Below are positions 46,706 to 55,316 of a stretch of DNA of 64,000 nucleotides, piece by piece. Position 1 is the first letter of the stretch; the number at the start of each line of letters is the position of its first letter. The translations under genes and the position numbers were made by a program. A model generated the notes under the pieces. The model saw only the letters and a list, made by a program, of their open reading frames with translations. It ran no database searches and had not been told where the DNA came from. The DNA comes from Azospirillum tabaci (lineage in GTDB: Bacteria > Pseudomonadota > Alphaproteobacteria > Azospirillales > Azospirillaceae): assembly GCF_014596085.1 (NCBI RefSeq), contig NZ_JACCJY010000001.1, forward strand, positions 372,001 to 436,000, in the 5' to 3' direction.

Positions 46706-47800
46706 ATGAACAGGATCACCCCGCAGTCCTCCGCCCAACTGGCTCCCCGGCTGGCCCCACGGCTGGTTTACGCGGCCAGCCAGTCCGCCCGCGTCGCCTG
46801 GTTCCTCGGCCAGTACATGATGGCCGCGCGGATCGGCCGGCGGATCACCGGACCGCCGCGGACACCCCCGCCCGGCGGGCGCCCGGTGCCCGGCACCCGC
46901 GCGATTCTGGAGGAGTTGCGCGCCCTGCTGGTCCGCGACCTCGCCAACATCGAGGCAGGCTACTACCGCCTGCCGCACGACCTGATGCCCGACCCGCGCC
47001 GGCTGTTGGCCGACGCCGCGGCCTTCTTCCGCGACGTGCCGGAGGTGTCGCGCCGCCGCCGCGACCATGCGGCGGTGGAGGTGCGCGCCAACCCGCCGCC
47101 CGGCAGCGGGGGGCTGCCCGCCTACTACCGCCAGAACTTCCATTACCAGACCGGCGGCTACCTGACGGAGGAGAGCGCCCGCCTCTACGACCATCAGGTG
47201 GAGGTGCTGTTCGGCGGCGGCGCCGACGCCATGCGCCGTCAAACCCTGGTGCCGATCTTCGAGCATCTGAAAACGCGCCGCAGCGCGGATTGCCGCCTGC
47301 TCGACGTGGCCGCCGGGACGGGGCGCTTCCTGACCTTCGTGAAGGACAACCACCCGCGCCTGCCGGTGACCGCGCTCGACCTCTCCCCGGCCTATCTGCG
47401 CGAGGCGCGGCGCAACCTCGCCCCCTGGGCGCGCAGCAGCGCGCTGGTCCAGGCGGCGGCCGAGGCGATCCCGCTGACCACCGGGTCGCAGGACATCGTG
47501 ACCTGCATCTACCTGTTCCATGAGCTGCCACCGAAGGTCCGCGCCCAGGCCGCCGCCGAGATGGCCCGCGTGCTGAAGCCCGGCGGCATCCTGGTCTTCA
47601 TGGACAGCGTGCAGTACGGCGACAACCCGATGATGGACGGGCTGATCGACCGCTTCCCGCAGTCCTTCCACGAACCCTTCTACGCCCATTACGCGCGCGA
47701 CGACCTGCCCGCCCTGTTCGCCGCCGCCGGGTTGCGCCTGCGGGAGACGTCGCTGGCCTACATGTCCAAGCTCCTGGTGCTGGAAAAGGCGGACCCCTGA
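46706..47800 (+). CDS. Class I SAM-dependent methyltransferase
   Basis: 364 residues. An N-terminal region with a possible membrane-associated helix (LAPRLVYAASQSARVAWFLG) and ANIEAGYYRLPHD, then YYRQNFHYQTGGYLTEESAR, precedes the Rossmann domain: motif I CRLLDVAAGTGRFLTFVKDN, the acidic residue after strand 2 in VTALDLSPAYLREARRNL, motif IV QDIVTCIYLFHELPPKVRAQ and VLKPGGILVFMDSVQYGDNP. Closest in style to UbiE-like methyltransferases that act on lipid or quinone substrates; the substrate is unknown. Start at 46706 is preferred over a longer frame reaching over the divergent pgk promoter. Confidence 0.82.
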   Translation: MNRITPQSSAQLAPRLAPRLVYAASQSARVAWFLGQYMMAARIGRRITGPPRTPPPGGRPVPGTRAILEELRALLVRDLANIEAGYYRLPHDLMPDPRRLLADAAAFFRDVPEVSRRRRDHAAVEVRANPPPGSGGLPAYYRQNFHYQTGGYLTEESARLYDHQVEVLFGGGADAMRRQTLVPIFEHLKTRRSADCRLLDVAAGTGRFLTFVKDNHPRLPVTALDLSPAYLREARRNLAPWARSSALVQAAAEAIPLTTGSQDIVTCIYLFHELPPKVRAQAAAEMARVLKPGGILVFMDSVQYGDNPMMDGLIDRFPQSFHEPFYAHYARDDLPALFAAAGLRLRETSLAYMSKLLVLEKADP

Positions 47801-47820
47801 TTGCGGGGGCCGCAACAAAA

Positions 47821-47838
47821 GCGTCATGGTTCTGTAAC
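47821..47838 (+). promoter_or_regulatory. PhoB-box-like direct repeat before the CYTH-CHAD gene
   Basis: GCGTCAT-GGTT-CTGTAAC matches the CTGTCAT-N4-CTGTCAY Pho box at 11 of 14 positions with the right spacing. It lies 58 bases before the start of a gene whose CHAD domain binds polyphosphate. Suggestive only. Confidence 0.4.
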
Positions 47839-47895
47839 TTGACCGTGGCTGGGGCCTGTGCAACACGGGGACCCACCGGAAACGACGGGGCACGA

Positions 47896-49503
47896 ATGGT
47901 GGTCGAAGCGGAGTCCAACCGGGAAACCGAGCTGAAGCTGGCCGTCAGGGCCGAAGACATGGCGAAGCTCCGGTCCTGCCCGGCGGTCGCATCCCGCGCC
48001 AAGGGAAAAGCCGGCACCAAGACCCTGGAAAGCACCTATTACGACACCGCCGACCGGCGTCTGGCCGGGCGGCTGGTGACGTTGCGCGTGCGCAAGGTCG
48101 GCAACCAGCATCTCCAGACGGTCAAGGGCGCGCCGGAGCGCGGCGAGCTTGGCCGGGCGGAGTGGGAGCACCCGGTCGCCGGCCCGGTCCCCGACCTGTC
48201 GGCCATCGAATCGCAGGAGGCGCTGGACCTGCTGGGCTCCGTCAGCGCGGCGGAGCTGCAGCCGCTCTTCACCACGCTCGTCCAGCGCACCGTGCGCGTG
48301 GTGACGATGGGCGAGGGAGAGACCGCCAGCCGCATCGAGGTCGCCTTCGACAGCGGCGAGATCCGCAGCCCCGACGGCGCCTCCATCCCCGTGTCGGAGG
48401 TGGAGCTGGAGCTTCTCGAAGGCTCCGCCGCCGCCCTCTACGATCTGGCGCTGGAGCTGGCCCAGGCCGCCCCGCTGCGGCTCGACCCGCGGACCAAGGC
48501 GGAGCGCGGCTACGCTCTGGCCGACGGGACGGTGGACAAGGTGGTCAAGGCGGGCAAGCTGGAGCTTGACGCCGACACCACGGTGGAAGGCGCGCTGGCC
48601 CGCATCCTGCGCTCCTGCATCGGCCACATGCTGGCGAACGAGGCGGTCACCCTGATCGGCGAAGACGCGGAGGGCGTCCATCAGATGCGCGTGGCGCTGC
48701 GCCGCCTGCGCTCGGCGCTCGCCCTGTTCAAGGATTTCATCCCCGCCGGGTCCTACGCCTGGCTGGTGGGCGAGGTGAAGTGGCTGGGCGGCAGCCTCGG
48801 CCCGGCGCGCGACTGGGACGTCTTCCTGGCCGAACTGCTGGAGCCGGTGAAGGACTCCTTCCACCGCGCCGACGGCCACGGCAAGCCGCTCCAGGAGGAC
48901 ATCGACGCGCTCGCCGCGGCGGCGCGCGCCCGCCGCGACCGCGCCTACGAAGGGGTGCGCGAGGCCATCCGGTCCGAGCGCTACACCACCTTCCTGCTGA
49001 AGTTCGGCGCCTGGGTCGAGGCGCGGGGCTGGCGCGACCAGCCGGTCAGCGAGCATTCCGCTCGCCTGTTCGACCCGGTGGTGGATCTGGCCGACCATCT
49101 GCTGTCGCGCCGCGCCAAGAAGGCCCGCCGCGCCGGCCACGGCTTCGCCGGGCTGTCGGTGACCGAACGGCACGAGCTGCGCATCGCCCTGAAGAAGCTG
49201 CGCTACGCGGCGGAGTTCTTCCGCAGCCTCTACGACGACAAGCCGGCCCGCCGCTACATCCAGGACCTGTCGGCCTTCCAGGATGCGTTGGGCCACCTGA
49301 ACGATGTGGCGACGGCGACCCGCCTGCTGCACGAGCTGCACGACGACGGCAGCCGCCCCGAGCCGGGCGAGCCGCGCGCCGCCGGCATCGTCATCGGCTG
49401 GCACGCCCGCGGCGTGGCGGAGTCCGAGACGGCGCTCCGCGGCCTGTGGGAGGAGTTCGCCGACGCGAAAGCCTTCTGGTCAAAGCCCGACCGGGAGGGG
49501 TAA
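47896..49503 (+). CDS. CYTH-CHAD domain protein (inorganic triphosphatase type)
   Basis: 535 residues. The N-terminal CYTH domain has the name-giving ETELKL in MVVEAESNRETELKLAVRAE, then STYYDTADRRLAGRLVTLRV RKVG and SRIEVAFDSGEIRS and VSEVELELLEGSAAALYDLA, forming the triphosphate tunnel that hydrolyses PPPi or similar. The C-terminal CHAD domain contains EGVHQMRVALRRLRSALALF and HELRIALKKLRYAAEFFRSL, histidine and arginine-rich helices that bind polyphosphate. E. coli YgiF has the same layout. Start at 47896. A Pho-box-like site lies upstream. The ParA-like gene starts 11 bases after its stop, so the two form an operon. Confidence 0.92.
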   Translation: MVVEAESNRETELKLAVRAEDMAKLRSCPAVASRAKGKAGTKTLESTYYDTADRRLAGRLVTLRVRKVGNQHLQTVKGAPERGELGRAEWEHPVAGPVPDLSAIESQEALDLLGSVSAAELQPLFTTLVQRTVRVVTMGEGETASRIEVAFDSGEIRSPDGASIPVSEVELELLEGSAAALYDLALELAQAAPLRLDPRTKAERGYALADGTVDKVVKAGKLELDADTTVEGALARILRSCIGHMLANEAVTLIGEDAEGVHQMRVALRRLRSALALFKDFIPAGSYAWLVGEVKWLGGSLGPARDWDVFLAELLEPVKDSFHRADGHGKPLQEDIDALAAAARARRDRAYEGVREAIRSERYTTFLLKFGAWVEARGWRDQPVSEHSARLFDPVVDLADHLLSRRAKKARRAGHGFAGLSVTERHELRIALKKLRYAAEFFRSLYDDKPARRYIQDLSAFQDALGHLNDVATATRLLHELHDDGSRPEPGEPRAAGIVIGWHARGVAESETALRGLWEEFADAKAFWSKPDREG

Positions 49504-49514
49504 TCTTCCCACCC

Positions 49515-50138
49515 ATGCGGACCATCCTCGTCGCCAACATCAAGGGCGGTTGCGGCAAGACCACGATCGCCACCCACCTCGCCGCTGCCTGCGCCGCCGC
49601 GGGTCACAGCACCGCGTTGGCCGACGTGGACCGCCAGCGCTCCTCGCTCGGCTGGCTGGCCCGCCGCCCGGCCACGGCCTCTACTCTGGTGGGGCTGGAC
49701 TGGGCGAAGGACCTGTCCGACGCGCCGAAGGGCATCCAGCGCCTCGTCATCGACGCGCCGGCCGCGCTGAAGACCAAGCAGATCGAGGATCTGGTGCGGA
49801 TGGCCGACGTCGTCGTGCTGCCGGTGCTGCCCAGCGCCTTCGACGAGCAGGCGACTCAGCGCTTCCTCGGCAAGCTGGAGGAGCTGAAGTCGATCGCCAA
49901 GAACCGCAAGTCGGTGGCGGTGGTCGGCAACCGCCTGCGCGCCCGCACCAAGGCGGCCGACCGGCTGGACCAGTTCCTCGGCGGGGTCGGGCACAGCGTG
50001 GTGACCCGCCTGCGCGACAGCCAGATCTACGCCGACGCCGCGGCCTCCGGCCTCAGCCTGTTCGACCTGACCGGCAAGCGCGCCGCCGAGCACCGCGCCG
50101 ACTGGGAACCGCTGCTGGCCTACATCGAGAAGGCGTGA
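49515..50138 (+). CDS. Orphan ParA/MinD-family ATPase
   Basis: 207 residues. The deviant Walker A IKGGCGKTTIATHLA (K-G-G-x-G-K-T-T) at the N-terminus defines the ParA/MinD/Mrp group. Then LADVDRQRSSLGWLARRP (switch I region), RLVIDAPAALKTKQIEDLVR (Walker B, VIDAPA) and VVLPVLPSAFDEQATQRFL. No ParB gene, no DNA-binding extension. Small chromosomal ParA proteins of this length often position protein clusters, such as chemoreceptors, carboxysomes or PHB/polyphosphate granules. Its operon partner is a polyphosphate-binding CYTH-CHAD protein, which suggests granule positioning; that is inference. Confidence 0.85.
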   Translation: MRTILVANIKGGCGKTTIATHLAAACAAAGHSTALADVDRQRSSLGWLARRPATASTLVGLDWAKDLSDAPKGIQRLVIDAPAALKTKQIEDLVRMADVVVLPVLPSAFDEQATQRFLGKLEELKSIAKNRKSVAVVGNRLRARTKAADRLDQFLGGVGHSVVTRLRDSQIYADAAASGLSLFDLTGKRAAEHRADWEPLLAYIEKA

Positions 50139-50145
50139 TCCAGCT

Positions 50146-50285
50146 CCCTCTCCCGCCCCGGGAGAGGGTGCCCGCGGAGCGGGCGGGTGAGGGTCGCACG
50201 AGGATCAAGGCGCTGCTTCTTGGCGGTACCCTCACCCTTCCCGCGCTCCGCGCGGGCCCCTTCCCTCTCCCGAGGCGGGAGAGGG
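50146..50285. repeat. Type B palindromic repeat between convergent parA-like and kinase genes
   Basis: 140 bases, bounded by two 23-base near-palindromes (50146-50168 and 50263-50285) that are reverse complements except for one or two bases. Inner parts: CCCGCGGAGCGGGCGGGTGA, GGTACCCTCACCCTTCCCGC, CGCGCTCCGCGCG. Same design as the copy inside dnaE2 at 13054-13190. Confidence 0.85.
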
Positions 50286-50297
50286 ACTTTTCCATGA

Positions 50298-51440
50298 TCA
50301 CCGTCCGACCGGAATGGCGACGGCGAAGCGGGTTCCCGGGTCGAGGCGTTCGGCGTCCACCGTGGCGTTGATCTGCCGGACGGTGTTGACCAGCAACCGC
50401 ATGCCGAGGCTCTTCGTCGGCGCGGACAGGTCGAAGCCGGCGGGAAGCCCGACGCCCTGGTCCATCACCTCCAGGATCATCGCGTCCTCGCCGTTCCGGC
50501 GCAGGGTCACGCGGATCGGCCCTCCGCGGTCGTCGGGATAGGCGTATTTCAGGGCGTTGGTGACCAGTTCGTTGACCACCAGCCCGATGGGGACGGCCTG
50601 ATCGGTGGGCACCATCACCCGGTCGCCGGTGAAGCTCAGGTCATGGCCCGGCGCGGTTTCCTGGAGCTTCAGGCAGAGGCCGTGCAGGAAGCCGGACATG
50701 TCGATGAAGCTCGCGTCGTACTGCCGCCACAGATGGTCGTGCACCCCGGCGATGGTCAGGACACGGCTTAGGCGTCCATCAGGACGGTGCGGGCGTCGTC
50801 GTTGTCCGACGCGCGGGCCTGGAGCGAGAGCTGCGCCGCCACCAGCGCCAGACTGTTCTTCACCCGGTGGCTGACCTCCTGGGTCAGCAGCCGCTGGCGC
50901 TCCTGCGCCTCGCGCTGCTCGTTGATGTCGGTGCTGGTGCCGAACCAGCGGGTGATGGTGCCGGCGGCCTCGTCGCGGATGGGCACGGCGCGGAACAGGT
51001 GCCAACGGTACACGCCGTCGCGGCGGCGCGGTGTACTCCCAGGACCGGCCCTCCGCCCGCGCGGCGGTGACGGCATCCAGCATCAGGTCGGCGTGGTCGG
51101 GATGGATGACCGTCCACCAGCCGTCGTTCTGCATCTGCTCCATCGAGGTGCCGGTGACGTCGAACCAGCGTTGGTTGTACCAGATGCTGTAGTCGGCGGG
51201 GTCGCGCATCCAGGCGATCTGCGGGATGGCGTTGGCCATGGTGCGGAAGTTGGCCTCGCTCTCGCGCAGGGCGGCCTCGGCGCCGCCCTGTCCGGTGTAG
51301 TCGCGCCATTCGCGGTTGAAGAACTCGACCGTCCCGTCGGTGCGGGCGATCCACATCTTGCGCAGCGCGTTTTCGATGAAGGCGCGCAGGTGCTCCTCGC
51401 TCTCGTCGCGCCACCCTTCCGGCTGTTCCTGCGTGCCCAT
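50298..51440 (-). pseudogene. PAS sensor histidine kinase (HisKA_2 type) with two compensating frameshifts
   Basis: The frame from 51440 encodes a PAS domain (GWRDESEEHLRAFIENALRK, FRTMANAIPQIAWMRDPADY, DVTGTSMEQMQNDGWWTVIH) and, at its end, a HATPase domain (VPIGLVVNELVTNALKYAYP, LEVMDQGVGLPAGF, LGMRLLVNTVRQI). Between about 51030 and 50768 that frame gives Arg/Pro/His-rich nonsense, while the next frame gives the proper PAS end and H-box: YRWHLFRAVPIRDEAAGT, then EVSHRVKNSLALVAAQLSLQ, with the phospho-accepting His codon at 50867-50869. One base is gained near 51010-51035 and one lost near 50768. As sequenced, the protein keeps its length (380 residues) but has no H-box. Either a real inactivation or two sequencing errors. 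Confidence 0.82.
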
Positions 51441-51637
51441 GAACCGGAAGCCCCGACGGTTGCACCACGATCATGCACTGGGATCACGCAGTCATCTGGA
51501 CCGTGGGGCGGTCAAGCGCGCGGGCGGCGATGGGCGCCGTTACACTCTGTAACGTTCGGCGTCGGCGCGGGACATCAAGCGGTTACAATCCGGCCTCACT
51601 TTGGCCGCATTCCGTTCAACCCGCGAGCCGTCTCCCA

Positions 51638-52159
51638 ATGCCTTCCATTTCCTCCACCATCACCCGCCAGATCGTCACGCCGGTGACCATCGTCCTGTTC
51701 GTCGTCTCGACGGTGACGGGAATCATGCTTCTGCTGCACTGGAACGGCAATCTGGTGCGCTTCTCTCACGAATGGCTGAGCGTCGGCTTCTCGGCCATCG
51801 GTGTGTGGCATCTGGCGCGCAACTGGACCGCCTTCCTCCAGTACTTCAAACGCAACGTGGCCCTGTCGGCCTTCGTGGTCAGCGTTGCCGGATCACTGGT
51901 CTTCACGGCGATGACCGGAACCCCGGCCTCCACCGGCGGGCCCGGCGCGATGATGCGGGCGGTGGCGAACGCCCCGCTGGCGACGGTGGCGCCGGTCTTC
52001 GGGCTGGACGCCGACAAGGCGGTCCAGGCGCTCAAGGCCGCCAACATCGAGGCGCAGCCGGGCGAGTCGCTGTCGGCCATCGGCACCCGCGCCGGTATGA
52101 ACGCGGTGGGCGTGGCGAACATTCTCACCGCCGCGAAGCAGCCCAGGCCGGCGTCGTAA
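51638..52159 (+). CDS. DUF4405-type membrane protein
   Basis: 173 residues. Three membrane helices: QIVTPVTIVLFVVSTVTGIM, WLSVGFSAIGVWHLARNWTA and ALSAFVVSVAGSLVFTAMTG. Histidines HW, SHEWLSV and VWHLARNW resemble the haem-cytochrome-b-like arrangement of DUF4405 proteins. The C-terminal 70 residues are soluble: ADKAVQALKAANIEAQPGES and LSAIGTRAGMNAVGVANILT, a helix-turn-like motif of the kind used in thylakoid/redox-linked 'SAM-like' folds. Probably an inner-membrane redox-related protein; role unknown. Start at 51638. It is divergent from the frameshifted kinase. Confidence 0.7.
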   Translation: MPSISSTITRQIVTPVTIVLFVVSTVTGIMLLLHWNGNLVRFSHEWLSVGFSAIGVWHLARNWTAFLQYFKRNVALSAFVVSVAGSLVFTAMTGTPASTGGPGAMMRAVANAPLATVAPVFGLDADKAVQALKAANIEAQPGESLSAIGTRAGMNAVGVANILTAAKQPRPAS

Positions 52160-52177
52160 CGTCCGGAAGCCGTCCGT

Positions 52178-52942
52178 CTACACCCGCGCTACGAGGAACA
52201 GCCGCTTGAAGGGAAACAGCGTGCGGCCGTCCGGGCGCCGGGGGTAGGCGGCGTCCAGCCGGGCGCGGTAGGCCGCCAGGAAGGCGTCCAGCTCCGCGCC
52301 CGTCAGCGTGTCGAGGACCGGCAGCAGCGTCGTGCCGCGCGTCCAGTGCAACACCGGATCGTCGCCCTCCAGGACCTGGAGATACTCCGTCTCCCAGAGA
52401 TCCAGGCGGCGGGTGAGCGGGGCGAGCCAGCCGTAATAGACGTCGGGCGCGTGCACCGGTGCGGTGCGCAGGACCGGCGCCAGCCGCTCGGCCCACGGGC
52501 CGTCCGCCGCCGTCTCGTACAACAGGCGGTGCGAGGGCGCGTCGAAGTTGCGGGGCATCTGCACGGCCAGCACCCCGTCCGGCGCCAACGCCCGCAGGAG
52601 GTCCGGGAACAGCCGCTCGTGCCCGTCCAGCCAGTGCAGGGCGGCGTTGGAGATCAGCAGATCGACCGGCTGATCGGGGCGCCAGACGCGCAGGTCGGCC
52701 TGGAGCCAGCGCACGCGGGACGGCGTGCCCTGCGCGCGCTCCAGCATGGCCGGGGCGTTGTCCACCCCCAGCACTTCGGCCTCCGGCCAGCGCTCGGCCA
52801 GCCGGCGGGCGAGTTGCCCGGCCCCGCAGCCAAGGTCCACCACCCTTCGCGGGGTCAGGGAGGGCAGGGCCGCCACGAGGTCGTGGGCCGGGCGGCGGCG
52901 CCAGGACTCGAACCGTGCGTATTGCTCGGGGTCCCACGGCAT
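52178..52942 (-). CDS. tam: Trans-aconitate 2-methyltransferase
   Basis: 254 residues. MPWDPEQYARFESWRRRPAH DL is the Tam N-terminus; motif I RVVDLGCGAGQLARRLAERW, VLGVDNAPAMLERAQ, DLLISNAALHWLDGHERLFP, LAPDGVLAVQMPRNFDAPSH, and the C-terminal YRARLDAAYPRRPDGRTLFP FKRLFLVA are all Tam-like. The enzyme methylates trans-aconitate, an inhibitor of aconitase formed spontaneously from the cis isomer, using SAM in the cytoplasm. The gene ends 18 bases from the convergent DUF4405 gene; a small membrane-protein gene lies upstream on the same strand. Confidence 0.92.
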   Translation of the reverse strand: MPWDPEQYARFESWRRRPAHDLVAALPSLTPRRVVDLGCGAGQLARRLAERWPEAEVLGVDNAPAMLERAQGTPSRVRWLQADLRVWRPDQPVDLLISNAALHWLDGHERLFPDLLRALAPDGVLAVQMPRNFDAPSHRLLYETAADGPWAERLAPVLRTAPVHAPDVYYGWLAPLTRRLDLWETEYLQVLEGDDPVLHWTRGTTLLPVLDTLTGAELDAFLAAYRARLDAAYPRRPDGRTLFPFKRLFLVARV

Positions 52943-52975
52943 GCCCGGCCTCCACCGGTTGAAGGGGTGTCGCGG

Positions 52976-53185
52976 TTAGTCCTGCTCGCGCCGGCGGGCG
53001 ATCTGCTCATCCATGCGGTTGTAGTGCTTCGTCACCATCATGAAGATGGTCGCGATACAGCCGATGGCCAGCAGCCAGCCGCCGTAATAGAACGCATCGT
53101 CCGACGCGCGCGACGCCGCCAGCAGGCCGATGAACGCCATGAAGCCCAGGACACCCCCGGTGATCCACTTGCCCGTGCCTTCCAA
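52976..53185 (-). CDS. Small two-span membrane protein
   Basis: 69 residues from a TTG at 53185 (GGAAGGGAACGGGAC provides a ribosome binding site). Two membrane helices: WITGGVLGFMAFIGLLAASR and YYGGWLLAIGCIATIFMMVT, separated by a short loop (ASDDAFYY), and a basic, charged C-terminal tail (KHYNRMDEQIARRREQD). The family is not one I can name. It lies 33 bases upstream of tam and 105 bases downstream of the sensor-kinase gene, all on the minus strand. Confidence 0.6.
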   Translation of the reverse strand: MEGTGKWITGGVLGFMAFIGLLAASRASDDAFYYGGWLLAIGCIATIFMMVTKHYNRMDEQIARRREQD

Positions 53186-53290
53186 AGTCCCGTTCCCTTC
53201 CTTCGCTGCCGGTCCCGCGCGGGGCGTCCGCCCGGCGGGATGCCGACGGGTTGACCGTGCCGCGAATTCTGGTGGAGCGGGCGCCGGAAA

Positions 53291-54745
53291 TCAATGCGGG
53301 ATGGGCGAATCCGATATGGGCATTTCGCCCAATCGGCCGGCACCCTCCACGACGATCCCCGGGGGAAGCTCCAGCGCGAAGACAGTGCCCGCCGCGGTGC
53401 TCTCCACCAGCCGCAGGTCCCCGCCATGGGCGCGCAGCACCTCCCGCGCGATGGCGAGGCCCAGCCCGATGCCGCCCGCCCGCGCCGAGCCGGCGAAGGG
53501 CTGGAACAGGTTGTCGCGCGCCCGCGGCGGCAGGCCCGGCCCGTCGTCGGCGACCAGCAGGACCAGCCCGCCGCCCTCCCGCTCCCGCGCCGTCACCGTC
53601 ACCGCCTCGGCCCCCGCCTGCGCCGCGTTGCGCCCCAGATTGACCAGCGCGCGGGAGAGCTGGGCGGCGTCGGCGCGCAGGGTCAGCCCCTCCGGCACGC
53701 GATTTTCCCAGCGCAGCTCCGCCCGCTCCCCATCCGGGCGCAGGGAGGCCAGCGCCGCGGCCCCGGCCTCCTCGACCAGCGGGCGCAGCGGCACCTCGGC
53801 CCGCGCCAGGGGCAGCAGGCCGTCGCGGGTGTAGGTCATGGTCTGGCCGCACAGCTCCACCGCCCGGTCGATGGAGGCCATCAGCCGCGGCGTGACCCGC
53901 CGCACCTCCGGGTCGGCGCTCTCGGCCAGCCGTTCCGACAGCAAGGCGGCGGTGGACAGGATGGCGCGCAGGTCGTGGTTGATCTTGGCGACCGCGGTGC
54001 CCAGCGCGGCCAGCCGCTCGCGCTGGCGTAGCGCGCTGCGGATGGTGGCCTGCATGTCGGCCAGCTCACGCTCCGCCACGCCGATCTCGTCGGTGCGGGC
54101 GCTCGGCTGGAAGGGCGGCGTGCCGTCCGGGTCGCGGCGGATGGCGACCAGCCCCTCGGTCAGGCGGCGCATGGGCCGCACCAGCAGCCGGGTCAGCGAG
54201 ACGAAGACCAGAACCGCGGCGATCAGCGAGATCGCCACCGACAGCGCCAGGATACGGCCCGAGAAGTCGACCATCGCCCGGATCATCGGCCGCTCGTCGA
54301 TCACCATCTCGACCTGGAAGGCAGGGTCCTTGGGCGACGGCCCGATCACCCGGATCACCCGGTCGCGCCGCTGGGCCAGCGCCATGAAGGCGTCGGCGGC
54401 CAACCGCGGCGCCATGGTGGCGCGAAGGTCGAAGACGGCGTCCACCGTCGGCGGCATGGAGCGGGACAGCATATAGACGCGGCTGTCCGGCCGGATCAGC
54501 TCCACCGCGTGGGCGCCGACATGGGCGAGCAGTTCGTTCTGAAGCTCCATCGCCACCATCATGTCCGGCGTCGCCTCCACCGACAGGGCGGCGAGATGGG
54601 CGGCGGCCAGCCGCTCCTCCAGATAGGTCAGGCGGTAGCGCGCGATGGACGGCGTGTAGATCAGCACCTCCGCCAGCAGGACGAACAGCACGGTCAGCAC
54701 CAGCAGTTTGGCCGACAGGCTGCGCGTCACGGAGGGCAGGGGCAT
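53291..54745 (-). CDS. Membrane sensor histidine kinase
   Basis: 484 residues. Helix 1 SAKLLVLTVLFVLLAEVLIY, a periplasmic domain of about 150 residues, helix 2 GRILALSVAISLIAAVLVFV, then a HAMP domain (RPMRRLTEGLVAIRRDPDGT, DEIGVAERELADMQATIRSA). The H-box is AVAKINHDLRAILSTAALLS, and the ATPase has SRALVNLGRNAAQAGAEAV (N-box), VADDGPGLPP (G1) and GIGLGLAIAREVLRAHGGDL (G2). Autophosphorylating two-component sensor at the inner membrane. No response regulator gene is next to it, so partner and signal are unknown. Start at 54745 (MPLPSVTRSL); a longer frame would add a Pro-rich leader. Confidence 0.92.
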   Translation of the reverse strand: MPLPSVTRSLSAKLLVLTVLFVLLAEVLIYTPSIARYRLTYLEERLAAAHLAALSVEATPDMMVAMELQNELLAHVGAHAVELIRPDSRVYMLSRSMPPTVDAVFDLRATMAPRLAADAFMALAQRRDRVIRVIGPSPKDPAFQVEMVIDERPMIRAMVDFSGRILALSVAISLIAAVLVFVSLTRLLVRPMRRLTEGLVAIRRDPDGTPPFQPSARTDEIGVAERELADMQATIRSALRQRERLAALGTAVAKINHDLRAILSTAALLSERLAESADPEVRRVTPRLMASIDRAVELCGQTMTYTRDGLLPLARAEVPLRPLVEEAGAAALASLRPDGERAELRWENRVPEGLTLRADAAQLSRALVNLGRNAAQAGAEAVTVTAREREGGGLVLLVADDGPGLPPRARDNLFQPFAGSARAGGIGLGLAIAREVLRAHGGDLRLVESTAAGTVFALELPPGIVVEGAGRLGEMPISDSPIPH

Positions 54746-54914
54746 GGGCGGCGTCCGGGGGCGAATGTCTTTGGGGGAGGGGATGCCGGAAGATAGGACA
54801 GGCGGGGGCGGCTGCCTAGCCAACGCGGGGCGGCTGCGGGGTTTTGTCCGGTTGAGGGCGCCGTGCCGCCGGCCCATACTGGGATCTCCGAGCAGCCCGA
54901 AAGGAGGGCAAGCC

Positions 54915-55247
54915 ATGTCCATCCTGAGATTCGAAGCGGTTTTGCAGACCGACCGGACCGCCGCTCTGATGGCGGCGGCCGACGGCATCACCGGCAGCGG
55001 CGGGTGGATCGTCGGTCACACGCCGTTCTCCGGCGTGATGGCGGGCATCGCCTTCTGTGTCCCCCCCCCCCCGACGGCGGGGCCCGGCGACGCGCTGGCC
55101 GCCGCCGGCATTCAGGTCAGCCCGCCGCTGCCGCCCTCCGTTCCGGGGACCGGTGAGGTGGCGGAGCGGGAGGTGCAGGGGCAATTGACCCTGACCTTCG
55201 CCAAGGGCACCGGCGACCTGCGCCACGAGGTCCCGGCCTTCGAATAG
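54915..55247 (+). CDS. Hypothetical protein containing a 12-base C-tract
   Basis: 110 residues. MSILRFEAVLQTDRTAALMA, then GITGSGGWIVGHTPFSGVMA and, after the tract, QLTLTFAKGTGDLRHEVPAF. A perfect ribosome binding site (AAAGGAGGG) precedes the ATG at 54915. Soluble, mostly beta by appearance; no family recognised. The codons GTC CCC CCC CCC CCG at 55059-55073 contain twelve C in a row, so a one-base slip would truncate or extend the product after about residue 50. It is divergent from the sensor kinase gene. Confidence 0.65.
   Translation: MSILRFEAVLQTDRTAALMAAADGITGSGGWIVGHTPFSGVMAGIAFCVPPPPTAGPGDALAAAGIQVSPPLPPSVPGTGEVAEREVQGQLTLTFAKGTGDLRHEVPAFE
55061..55072 (+). repeat. Homopolymer of twelve C inside a coding region
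   Basis: Directly visible. Tracts this long mutate in length by slipped-strand mispairing and are a known basis of phase variation in other bacteria; they are also error-prone for sequencing. Confidence 0.9.
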
Positions 55248-55316
55248 CGGTCGCGTTCCGTCCGGGGCCGCGCTCTCCTCTGGCGCGCCACTCCCAAGAT
55301 TGGTAGTAGAACCGGC

